From Atherinomorus stipes (Eukaryota > Chordata > Actinopteri > Atheriniformes > Atherinidae), in the NCBI GenBank assembly GCA_023101725.1, contig JALJCO010003053.1:434001-498000 (forward strand): a stretch of 64,000 nt of DNA, read 5' to 3'. A program made the position numbers and the translations under genes. Shown one piece after another: positions 34,740 through 46,800 of the stretch. The notes below the pieces were generated by a model. That model was given only the letters and a program-made list of their open reading frames with translations. It was not told the DNA's origin and did no database searches. The number at the start of each line of letters is the position of its first letter. Within the stretch, counting starts at the first letter, position 1.

Positions 34740-35759
34740 GACTATGTTTACATGCCATCAAAATTTGGGTTAAAGCAACCTTTACCGATCTTGCATTTCA
34801 GAAAGCACAGCAAGATTTTTTGAATATAAACAGTCCTGCCTCACTCCTAAGACACACCCCCTTATTCCCTCTGCCTCCCAATGCAGAAGCCAAGGTCTGA
34901 CAGGCAGGTCCCTTGGACAATCCTAGAGCTGCACCCCACTTCAAGGATTGGTTGGAGTTTTCATTGAATATTTAGAGATTGGAATAATATTTTATTTTGA
35001 TTAATGGTGGGTCTGTCTTTTATTTCAGAGTTCCATTACCTCATTCGTATTTTACCCTATTAGAAAAAAAGTGTAAGAATGCAACATCGGTAAGGGTTGC
35101 TTTAAGGTCAATATTCCGGTTTCTGAAAGATTAGGAATAAGACGTTTACATGCGTGAGCAGACAGAGCTACTCCTGTATACATGCTTACTGAAATCAATT
35201 GGAATATCCCGACCCAAACCCCGACGCACGGAAAACGTCATGATGATGGGGGATAATGAACCATCCAGCTACTTGACGGGTCATAAAAGGAGAGAACGTG
35301 TGCTGGAAATGAAGCTCGGAGCTGTGCACATCCACACTTCCTGTTTCCAGCAGATTCCCCTGGACAGATAAAGGTGCGCAGTGAAGACTGGTGGAAACGG
35401 TTGTAATGGTGAAGTTAACTGACTCCGGCTGGAGTCAGTGAACTTTCCTGTCACGCCTTCACCAAACTTTGCCAGATGAGTGATGGAGCTGTGGTTTAAT
35501 CAAAAGACAAGAATACTTGCAGATTAAGCATGCACAGAACACAATTAAATATTCCTTTCAATGGAGATATTCCGATAAGCGTTTACATGACCAAATATTC
35601 TAGTTAGAAAAGGAGTAACCCAGGGGTAATATTCAGGTTTTTAAAAACCCAAAAATGAGCATATTCGGGTTTTTGCCAGTGTTTACATGGCCGTGCGCAA
35701 CCGGGTTATTGCTAATATTCTGGTTATGAAAGAGTTATTGGCCTCATGTAAACGCAGTG
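34740..35759. mobile_element. MITE with GTTTACATG inverted repeats, itself interrupted
   Basis: The left end GACTATGTTTACATG and the right end CATGTAAACGCAGTG are inverted repeats. Sub-terminal copies (GTTTACATGCGTG at 35142, GTGTTTACATGGCC at 35680, GCGTTTACATGACC at 35579) and AATATTC motifs repeat the theme inside. ATT flanks both sides (34737-34739 and 35760-35762). The superfamily is uncertain. A 336-base TTAA element is inserted at 34770. Confidence 0.75.
34770..35105. mobile_element. 336-base TTAA MITE nested in the GTTTACATG element
   Basis: The left end TTAAAGCAACCTTTACCGAT and the right end ATCGGTAAGGGTTGCTTTAA are near-perfect inverted repeats bounded by TTAA on both sides. It has no coding potential. 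Confidence 0.88.
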
Positions 35760-35762
35760 ATT

Positions 35763-36978
35763 GTGCATACACAGTTTTATGCATCTGGTACCAGAAGTCT
35801 TAAATAGAGCTATCTACTGTACAGTTGCAATGTGTGGAACGTATAGTGAGTGGGGATTTTTGCTTTTTCTAAATAAAAAGTCTTCTTTGACAAAGATGGT
35901 GGGTAAAACAAGTTTTGATGCTTTCAAGGAAGCTTTTTGCTTTGGGTGAAAAAAAGAAAATAGATCAATTTTAAAGCCACTGCATCTTCCTTTTCTTGTT
36001 TTTTTCTGGTGCATGTGTAGGGGGGATTGCAAGTAGTGAACAAAAGAATGCATCTTTAATTGGGACTTTTAGTGCTATATGTCACTAATGGCTGGGCTCA
36101 TTTTGTTACACATAAGAAATAAGTTTAAATCTCAGCTCCCCTGTCTGAAAAGCAGATCTATTATGAAATGGTAACAAGCTCATTTACAGGAATGGAAAGT
36201 AGAACAAAGAGCGCCTGGGCGAGGGTTCCCGTCACAAAGTCAGACCCTTTCATGTTCACTCCCAAAGAGTGATTTGCTGTGATTTTGTAGCCTTTCTTCA
36301 CCCGCATCGTAGCTCGCAACATATTAGGGCTGATAGGCTGTAAACAGGATCTTTTATATCCAAAGCTCGATGGCACAGAAACATTCACCATATCAAGTTA
36401 AAAGCAGGGAAAATCTAGCTTGGTTTTTCATGGCTCCCTAATTAGAAGCTATTTGTCGATACATGGACGTTTCTTTCCAGCCATCAGTTTTCTGTCATTC
36501 TAATCATTACATCACTTTAACTTTCAAACACTCCCTTTTCCTTTGTGTCCCTCTTGTTATTTTGTAGCTTGTTTGTAATGAATTTGACAAAGAAAAAAAG
36601 GAAAATAAATAAATGGCAGCAACATCTCAGGCAATGTTTTCCTATTTTTTTTCTTAATGCAAGAAGATGTAGTCAGTTTAAATTAGGCCTTCCTTGGATT
36701 AGTGCTGTCACAGTGTAGATGTCTGTTCCATATGGTTTAAAGACAAATCTCCCACCCCACCTCTAGCCCACTTATTTCTGGTTGTGATTGACACGCTCCT
36801 TTTTTTTTCCTTTTTTCCCTCCTCTCCTTCCCGTCTGTTTCTCATGCTGTTGGCTGTGCCTGTCAGTCTGTGTGATAACCAGGAGCCAGCAACCCTGAGC
36901 ATGTTTGCCGCAGCCTCACTGTATCTATTCACCTTATTCTCCCATGTCTTTTTCTCTCCTCCTCTCTCTGTGTCACAG
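35763..36978 (+). other. Non-coding stretch before the candidate 3'UTR exon
   Basis: AT-rich sequence whose last 200 bases become strongly pyrimidine-rich (36795-36975). It is presumed to be the end of the 3'UTR intron. No repeat family is recognised. Confidence 0.55.
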
Positions 36979-37481
36979 GATGAAGGGCCACAACACCTTA
37001 TTTCCACAAGTGCAGTAAAAGTACAAAGACTTCTTGTTCTGCTACATATCATGAAGGAAGGGTGGTCCCTTGATCCTCCTGGAAAGCCGCTGAAAGATTG
37101 GGTGACTGAAAGAAGGATCCCAGAGTTTTTATTTTAATTTATTTTCTTTCAGTTTTTCTTTCTTCGCAAATGCCTCTTTTTTCCCTGTTTTGCTTTGGCG
37201 TCTGTGGAAGAAGATTTTTTGCAGAGACCAACTTTTTGCTGCTGTTTTTTAGACATGATGGAAAAAAAAAAAACCTTTATAGACTCATTATGCTCAAAGC
37301 ATGCATACTGACACAGGATATAGATAAACACACATGGAAACAGAAAATAAACCAAACATACATGTTTAAAGACGCTACACTTAAAAGAAAAACTGGAAAA
37401 AAGAGACAAAAAAACTTACTTTGTACATGTATAAATACGTGCAAATGCCAACACAAGTACTAAAGCAAACTCATGCGTGTG

Positions 37482-37519
37482 CGCGCACACACACACATGT
37501 ACACACAAACACACACACC
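37482..37519. repeat. (CA)n-rich microsatellite
   Basis: Alternating CA with GC and GT interruptions, inside the candidate 3'UTR exon. Confidence 0.9.
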
Positions 37520-37696
37520 AGCCTGCTGCCATTTTGGTTTTTGTGCCTACACAGGTGTTGTGCTCTGTGACAGGGCAAGCTCTGGATCGAAGAAGAAAAC
37601 AAGACGAAGAGGAGAGACGGAGAATCCAGGATAATTTACATGCATCATTCCTTAGGAAATAGGGACCAAAGGACTAAACGCTTTTTAAAAAGATTA

Positions 37697-37725
37697 TAAA
37701 TATATAAATATATAAATATATATTT
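37697..37725 (+). repeat. (ATATAAAT)n AU-rich repeat
   Basis: Three to four units of ATATAAAT followed by a long A run. If transcribed it would form an AU-rich element in the proposed 3'UTR. Confidence 0.85.
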
Positions 37726-37850
37726 AAAAAAAAAAAACTCATACCTTGTAGCTGCAAGTATTACAATTTACTCATAGTCAAAAAAAATCATTAAATCAAT
37801 ATCCAGTGGCCTACTGTAAGTAAGAATAAAAGAAAATGGAAATAATGTAT

Positions 37851-40800
37851 TAAAAAAAATGACATGGAATTGTAGAATAGGGACTGATCTTTTCCTCTGG
37901 ATGCTGATTTAGCACCAGGTTGTAGAATAGTGCAGTAGACTAGGACAAAAGATGTAGATTTGCTAACTTTTGCTGTTGTTAAAAAAAATACTTGAAGTTG
38001 TAATGAAAAGGGGATAAAAGAGGGGACAAAGGAACACATTCATCCACCCCTGTGTGCAACAAGTCTCTCTCTCTTGGATGTTAAGGTATCAGCCACTGGA
38101 TATCTCACTCATCATGATGTACAAGTCACCGCAATCTCTGACAGCTATGGGCAGACTGTTCTAGAAGACAGAAAAAAGTATGACTAGAGGAAAAAAAAAT
38201 GACTGAACTTAACAATGTCTGTGCTGGACGGAGTGCGGAAGTTTAAGGCTTCTCACAAGCCTTTGTGTTCAAGCGACAATCCACTGTAAAGACCAAGTAA
38301 AAAGGACATGGGATGTCTTCTGTTTTTTTTTTTTCCTTTACCTTTTCTATTGCATCATGAAGTGTGAATTATAAAGCAACAAGTTAAAAGAAAGATGGAT
38401 GACCATGAGGGGGACAGCAAAGGGAGACAGGAGCAGCAGACAGGAGCTACTGAAACTGCCAGAAGAAGAAACAGTTTAGTAATGAACTGGCTCTTGTGGT
38501 TTTCCCTCAAAAAATGTATGCCGATTGTAACTGACCAGCATGTCTGTGAACGACATGCCAAGGTTGTGTGTGCATTCTGGAGATGCTGCAAAACTTTTTG
38601 AAGAATTTCATCTCATCTCTTGGCAGATCAAAAGAAACATTTCTCAAAAGACTAATTCAATTTACTGCATTGATGGCAAAGGAGTGCAGGCTTTTAGAGC
38701 TCATTTAGCTCTGCCAAATATAATATATACAAATTCCACTGTAAACATGTTTACTGACCTGCTTTCTTTATATCATACATATACTTATAAGAAAACAAAG
38801 GGTACTGCTTAAACAAGGCTGAATCTATATCAATTCTAACAAGCATCTTTAACCATCTTACAGCTTGCCTGTAGCTTCTCTGACACTGACAGAGCAAAGC
38901 ACTCCAGTGCTGTCATGTCTTGATTTAGAGTCCCATAGCCTTTATTTTGACTCTTTTAGAGCTGTGGAAGCAGGCTCCTCTCTGAAACCAGATCAATATG
39001 TTTGGAGTAGGTCTAGAGGGAGGGCCAATGCTGTTTCAGTCACTATGAGCACTTCCCAATTTTCTCTGTCGAACACCAGCTCACATCCGTACACCAGCCC
39101 TCTGAGCACTGACAGCTGGCATTAAGAGGCAGGGCAAGGCAAGAAGGAGGGAGAGGAAAGAAAGGAAGTCAACAACTTATCACACTGAGATCCTGCTAAC
39201 TGATACTTCCACGTTGCTGCTGAATGATTTATCTGATAAAATTAGAAGCTGTAATCAAGCCCCTGGTGACAAACATTATAGATCTGTGCTATATGCTTTC
39301 AAAGAACCAGATTTAAGGATTAATTAGAACCAAGCTTGAGTACTTTCGGCTCAAGTCCAACCAGCTCATATTTACTACAAAGACTCTTCCTCTTCTTGTT
39401 GCTACCTCCCTCTTTCTTTCCTGAAATTCAGATGCAGACTTGTTTCAAATCACGGAAGGAAGGGTTGATCATGTGTGCCAACAAATCCTTGTACTTAATG
39501 CACTGCCTTTGTCATTAAGAAAAGCTGAAGATCTTGATTTCAGTCCATGAGATCAATACGCTTTGTACTGCCTCTCTTTCAGTCCTAACAGCAGTCATGC
39601 CTTCTCCAACCTCGACACAATTGTTCATCGTCTCTCCCCCTGGAACAGCATTTTCGAACCTGGCTAATGCCTGTGCTCACTACCCTTCAATTATCTCCTG
39701 CACCATATTAGACATGCTATTTCACCTTTCCCTGTAATCACACTCTAATCATCAGCCTCTATACATTAGCAGCAACCAAGTGAAAAATCACCGGGATAAT
39801 CACTTGGACCAAATGACGGGAGAGACGGTCCCCTGCATGCACATGGATGACAGAAGGAAGATTAGGGAGAATTATGTTTTGTGCCTACTCCCTGGCAAGG
39901 CTGCTGACAGCTGACCTGGCACCAATAATACAGACAAATTTACCCAAAGAGGCAGTGGAGGATATGGAACAAAACCTTCCATATTATAACAAGGTGATAA
40001 TACTGCAAAGCAGATTGACCGAAAACTGAAAGAGATGGTGGCAATTCAGAAAATGTATATATTTTTTTTTCTTCACCACAAAGGTTGCAGGAATAGTTCT
40101 TTAAAACTAAGTGGAAACTAACAATTTTGCTGGAAAATGCTCAATTCTGTAAAAGCAGAGGCCCGTGTTATTGTGAACCTTTTTTCAGCAACAAAACTGC
40201 ATCTCAGCAGTCGACTACAGAGGTCACCCTATTATACACAATAACCTGCTCAGACTTTCTTTTCTTGTTTGTATCCCTGCCAGGACACCTGAAAAGCACA
40301 GTTTTGTTCAACACTAGCGCACTATTCAGAAGCACAGCTCTTCAGATTCAAAATGATGTCCATCAAATGACAGCCTTTTTTTTTTTTTTTTTTTTTGTCA
40401 GGGTTTTTAAAACATGCACGTTCAAACCCATCCCTCTTTCTTCTGACTTTGATTAGACTTAAGGTAGAAATGCAGGAAGTTTCATGAATTATGTCAAAAC
40501 AGTGCTCTTCACAGAGTTTGTGTTCATTATCTGAGGAAGGCTGAACTGATCAATGGGCAAACTAATGCTCCATGAGCAATCAGATGTCCCACACTTGTCT
40601 TGGCAATCTCTAGAATACATGCTGTAACATGAATCTTGCATGCATGCTCCACTGAACTTCTCTGTCTTATATGAGATGCTGTACAAGTTCCCACTACTAA
40701 TAGCAGGTTGAGTCCCCTGTGAGCCAAAACCCAGCCTCGCCTAGTATCCCGCTGCCTGGCTTGGCTAATAGTGCAGCGTTCATGCAGCCTATCTGCTATG

Positions 40801-43800
40801 CCAGGGCTAAATTAGGCAACGTGAAATCAGCACTTCAACTTGTTAAACAGAGGCGCTCCTATTACCTTTACACCCTGGAGAAGATGTCGCTAAGGTGACG
40901 GGCATTAAAAGTAGAAATGGCAGTTTAACTTCTAAAACAAGGAAGAAACACATTTGTTTAAAGAACCTTTCATCACCCATTTATTTCATAAGAGCCTCTG
41001 CCCGCTTTGCCCTTCACATCAATCCAGTCTGGGTTTACTCATGTTTCACTTCTAGGTAGAAGAAAGTTCTACCTGGCAGGAATTCACCAAGTTATTGCCA
41101 AATTATGATTTGATATTTGCCCTTAAAGTAATTATAAGGGAATCTAAGTTAATATTTTAGACAGATGGAATAAGTACACGTCTACAGTACAACATTGAGA
41201 GAGGACATGTCACAATCTTTTTAAATAGCTTCAAAGGATAAACACTCATTTCTGCAGTCATATAGTGCTGCCTCTGTAGAGCCTCTCAGTTGGTGGTGAA
41301 CTGAAGGGTGTATTAAATCTGAATAGTTAATTTTTTTCCCCAAAAAGAAAAAAAAATTACTAATGTACTGTTAGGCTAGTGGTGCCTGCATTACTCAGAC
41401 GTGGGTAGGGTGTACATTTATTTTACCTTTATCAGTTGACTCTACACCGCTACTCACCAGGCTCGTCATCTAGAATGGCACGTATCCTTAGAGGGTTGTG
41501 GTCGATGGCAGGATGGACTGGAGGACTCTTAAAGCATGAATCTCAACCCCCTGGGTGCATAACACTCACCCTGAAATAGCAGTGATTGTCAAGGAAAGGA
41601 AGTGAAATGTAATTGACTGAAAGTGGAGAGATAATTAAAGGAACCTGTTGGACAGGAGGGAAGAAATTAATGCCTCTCATTTAATAGCTGCTTTGGGAGA
41701 GAGCTTTTCTGTCATCTCATTTTGGGGCAGAAAAGATTTTGCTGTGGAAATGGGATTTGCTATAGGAAAAGGTGGAGATGGTAACGGTGGAAATGGGCAC
41801 TGGGTGGTGGGGGTGCTGTGTGCTAAACTGAAACTCCACAAAATCACTCCCAATGCTCAGGGCATCAGGCATTATGATGTCATGATTAGTGGAGAGGTTC
41901 AGAGCCTTGCCTTACCCCTGATCCTGACGGAGGTTGAGTAGATGAATATGAACAGCAGGAGCTGTGCAATCACACCCTATTGTAGGGAGTGCTGAGCCAG
42001 CAGAGGGGCTGATAAACCACCTAAATCATGCTATGGACTTAGAAAATTGTCATCCAATTCCAAGAGTAACAAAGAAACAAAGGAGGCCAACAGCACACAG
42101 TGAACTTACTATAAGTGTGCGCCTAGGTTTGAAGACATGACTAAGAAATGAAGGCAAAGACTTTTTTTAAAGCAAACAAAAAAAAAACCTTAATGTAAAT
42201 AGCATTTTGAATACAAAAACAGGGCGAGGTTGAATAGCAACTTGTGTTGAGAAGCCTAACTCTGTGGGACAATGATGTCACTATAAAATGTATCCACAGC
42301 AGTGCAGGGATTTAGGAGAGTTTTAGTCCTTTTAAGCCCCTTAGGTTTGGGCTGTGAACATGCATCCTACAACCCTAAGCGTTGGACCAAGGCTTAGGGA
42401 GTATCTGACTTAGTGTCAAACCTAAGCCACGGCCCCGAAGCGATCCGTTAATTAAGATTCTGTGTACACCAACGTGTCATGATTTTTCTGACAGAAGAAA
42501 GATAGCCTGCACAGTAATTGGATGAGTCCAATTGCAACTGATGAACAGATATGACAGAAACAGTACAGTTCATCTGGCTGCATGCTTTCTTCTTGACAGT
42601 GTTATTTAAAAAAAAAAAAAAGATAGAATGAAAGCATCAGCTACCACCAGATATTTTTCCCCCCATTCTTTGCAAGTAAAAGTTCAGGCTTTACAGCATT
42701 TAAAGAGGCTAGTTTTACAGGTTTAAACTCCAGGTAACAATTTGTTTATCATGTATATAAACCATTTTGGAATTAAGCATTTAATACACTAGGGTGACAC
42801 TACATGAACATGGTTGGGCTGAGATTGGAGGAAGGGGACAAACAAGAGAACAACTATTGTAGTAGATCCCAACAGAACCCCCTGCTTGCTTGACCCAATC
42901 TGCCACCGCTCTCCTGACCACACAGCTGCATAATACCTGTACATACAATATAGCTTATTTTTCAATTCTGTTTATCATTCTTTATAGGCCGTACAATAGA
43001 TCATGTTGAAACATTTAAAAAGAAGAAAAAAATTAAAAGAATAGTTAATATATTTCAGTGAAACTAAGAAAAGGAACCTATGAAATAATTTATCAAAAAC
43101 AGAAGATAAAATGATTTTATTTCTTGTATAGTGAAGCACTGATGTTCAAAAATGGGATTTTATATTCATGTTGGTAAATGATTCTTTATTTTCTCTCTTT
43201 GTTATGTTATCACTGGCTGAAGCTGGGGTAGACCCATTGTCATGAGGTTTATTGGAATATGCTTTGATCATTTTTCTTTCTTTTTTTTTTCTGGGCTGCA
43301 CGATCCCTGTGTGAAATCCCCTGTGGATGGGCAAGTTCAAAGAGATTTTGCTCACTGAAAGCTGTTAAATCAATACAAGAATTAGCAAACTGCACTGTAA
43401 AAGGACGATTGATGGTATTGGTCTGTGGATTCAAGAAAAAAATAAAGTAAATGAAATGAGGCCACAGCACAACTGGGTTCAAATGAATCAGCATTGTTCA
43501 GCAAAGTCTTATTTGATCCCTTTTATTATAGATACAAAAAAAAAAATATCAAGCTTTGTCATCACATTGGTTTTGGGACCTACAGTAAACTGTAATTTTA
43601 TTGTGTTTTATTATGGTTGGTTTTCTGTAATTCTCTACACAAGTCACCTTCTTTTTATGTGTTTTTTTTAAATCTTTTGGAGGGTTATTTGTGATCACTG
43701 ACATTTCTCTGCATCTAATATTCTCTGTTCCTGCTGATGAGACGTCTCTACCGCAGTTTCTAACCTAATGTGACTCCATCCACTGACGACACTGTGCCAA

Positions 43801-46800
43801 CAGTCGATCGTGCCACATTATTTACTCCAGTCAAGTTGGTTTGCTAAAGTGAGGAGGGAATTCTGCCTTAAACCCAGCCTGTTCTCTTTGACAGCACTAC
43901 CTGTGAACAGTGGTCACACACTGTATTCTGGGGATGCCAAATGCTCTTTAAAACAAACGCTTAGCCAGAGTCAGTTTTGCCCATTCTGACACAAATATGG
44001 ATGTGGTCATCCACCTGCATCTTCATTGGTTACAAGGACCAAAATGTAAACAAACTCAGCTAACTGAGCAGTTTGCTTCAATCAAACATTCAATGAGAGC
44101 CTTTAAAGTGTTCACATTTAGTTATAGGTAATTTTGCACCATTAAATTTTTTATCATGAATTATTACATTCCCAGCTTCACTTTCTAATTTCATTGTTTT
44201 CATTTACTGTCATCCAAAATTAATTGATTAAAATATATTTAGGTATTCAAATTCACAATGAAAAAAAGTAATCATGTATTTTATTATTTGACTTGAAGAA
44301 ATTGAGTCACTGTTTTCTGTCTTCTTGTTTGAAACAGAGATGTAATTTGAATTAGCGTTGGCTCGGGTCCGTTTCCCTGATTCGGGATGATATCTCCCAT
44401 AGTGCTCCTGAACTCTGTAGTTCTCTAGTTCATTATATTCTGCTTAGACTAAAATAAAGCACAGTCCTGTAGAAGAGTGAGGCTGCTTTGTCTTTTTTTA
44501 TTTATTCACATATCTTGATTAAATTATTCCTAAAAGTATGGATCTATCATGGTGTGCGTTAAGTGGGAAGTCGTCGCCATCCTAATGTCACTTGAATTGT
44601 TGAGAGAATGCATTTAGGACATGTCATTGTATTAATTGAGCTAACGGTGCTAACCATATCCGAATACCAAATTAGATAAGGAGGTTAGTAGAAAATCGTT
44701 TAAAAAGGGCGAATAATGCATAATAAATGGAAAGGAGATTGAAAGAGGGAGGGGAATAAATTGTGAATTGATTAAAGGGAAATGGATATTCAGGTCCTCT
44801 CTTGTGGAGGTGTTACAGTAGAAACAATATCAGGTCCTGCTGGTCACTGTCTTGAGAACAGGAAGCAGGGGGCCAAACAATAAATCAGAGGCTTTCCTTG
44901 TGCTGTTACTAACAAAGACTTTATTGTAAGGAAGGGGGTCACACCATGGCTGATGGGCTAGTGTCCTTTTCATGGCCTAGAGTTTCATTCTCTTCTCAAT
45001 AACGTGTCAGCCAGCAGTCATCCGATGCCTCAAAACATTCCTCAGTCAGAAAAAAAAATCTACGAAATGTTATACACCTCAACTGAGCCAACTCCGCCTG
45101 AGGACAATGGTTGAGATAATTTAACTTCTTCCTTTACAGATCAACATGGTTCAACTATTTCCAGGAGCCACAACTGTCTATTACAGCAGGAGGAAAACAT
45201 CAAAACAATGTGGCACCAATTTCCAGAATAGAGTACGACACCCGAGGAAACATCAATGACCACACTATCCCAAGACACTGACCATCATTTCTTGTTTATG
45301 GGTCTCTGTGGTCTGGCTGAGCAGTGGTACTGGTGTGGAAACAGATTTATGGTTGCTAAATTTGCAGGTGATAAAAAAGGCAAAGAGTGGCCAGTTGGGG
45401 CACTAACTCTCGGCTACTCGCATGCTGACTCCCGTGCAGTCTCCAGGGACTGTCTCTCATTGTACGGCAGACACTCCATGATTCCACATGACAAACTGGA
45501 TTGTTCCTCGAGTGAGTCCTGCTGAATTATTTTGGTCCTTTCGATTGCATCTCTTACCCCTGAGATTTTCCTCTACTGTTGCCTTTGAGCCATAAGCCTC
45601 AACAGCCACTGTTGTCGATACTCAATCTGTTCTGTAACCCCTAAAGCTGATGAAATGTGCTAACAGGGGTTTGTTTGTTTGTCTCCAAGAGGGGGGCCAA
45701 AGGAAAGAAAATGGAACAACAAGACTCTTTTGACAGTTCCATTTTTCCAATGTTTTGGAGTAAGGGATAATCATGAAGTATGGATTGGATAGGGGGAAAG
45801 TTATTACATTTTGTTGTCTTTATCCTTGTTTGAGTCGTGTAAATGAAAAAAGAAAGGTTAGATAGTTCTACACATGATTCTTAGTTCCCAGATTTATCCC
45901 CAATTCTGACACCCTTGTTGTTAGCATGGGAGTATACTGTAAGGAAAATATTGCTCACACTTCTTTCAGCTATTCAGCTTTATAAATCTTCAAGGTAAAG
46001 GTGACAAGCACAAACCTTTTCTTTGTCTGGCTCAATCTCATGTGTTTAATTGACCAGTTGTGGTGGTTTTAAGGCTCTCATACTGTGTCCGACAACACTT
46101 CCAACTTCAAAGATCCCCTTGAACACTTACCAAATAAGTGTCTTCAAGAATTTTGTATCACATCATTCTCATTAAAAAGGGATTCATGTGATAGGCTGTG
46201 TGTGATTTGGCAAATGAAAATGCAATGTGCTGTTTTGGATCTTAAATTATACTTTGTCCTGTCCACCAAAGCACGACTCCTTAATAAAAACAAAGCTTTA
46301 CATTTTAGAAACTTTTTTTAAAACAGAGTTTCAAGTTCATGGTAAATGTCTTTTTTTTTTTGTCTTTTTTTTTGTCAAAACACATCTTAAATCAATACTG
46401 GCAGCTTAAAGAAAAAAAAAACAAAACAAGTGTGCATAATTATATATGCATTATGTATATATTTTTTTCTAAAATGGAACATGTCATTAAAAATGCCAAT
46501 TTAATAGGCTTATGATGAAGTGAAACAATTTTATCATGTCTTACAAATTGTTTTGCAGCTGACTGTAATATGAAATTGACAGAATTGCACTTCAGACCAT
46601 TACTTTTATGTGTTTTTAAATTCATGTCATGTGCCTCATTATACCAAGGAATGGCTTGTCTGTAGGTAATTGTGAATAATGGCCTTTCAACTTCTTAACT
46701 GTGTCCTGCACAAATATTTACCATATTGACTTATCTCTTGTCACTTACTACACATTTAGCATTTGACTTTTATCGTCCATTAATCTATCAATGCATCCAT

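Larger units (their letters stand above)
36979..37850 (+). other. celf4: Candidate 3'UTR terminal exon of celf4
   Basis: The acceptor at 36978 is the strongest in the downstream region: about 40 pyrimidine-rich bases ending CTCTGTGTCACAG before GATGAAGGG. The downstream sequence is non-coding in style, with T-rich and A-rich runs, ATATAAATATATAAAT stretches at 37697-37725 and an AATAAA at 37825-37830. Paired with the donor at 21372 it would give a 15.6 kb 3'UTR intron. The 3' end is uncertain: the exon may stop near 37850 or run further. That it belongs to celf4 is inference from order, strand and splice signals. Confidence 0.5.

Noticed and set aside
37477..37662. Frame ending GQALDRRRKQDEEERRRIQD, tempting as a charged coiled-coil exon
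   Set aside because: It starts in a CA microsatellite, runs to a stop without a donor, and lies inside sequence better explained as 3'UTR.
42340..42426. CTTAGGTTTG/CAAACCTAAG inverted repeat as a possible transposon end pair
   Set aside because: Only 10 bases match, with no target duplication and no related internal structure; probably chance.
45256..45525. 89-codon frame that looks less repetitive than its neighbours
   Set aside because: I could not match it to any family and no flanking exon continues it.
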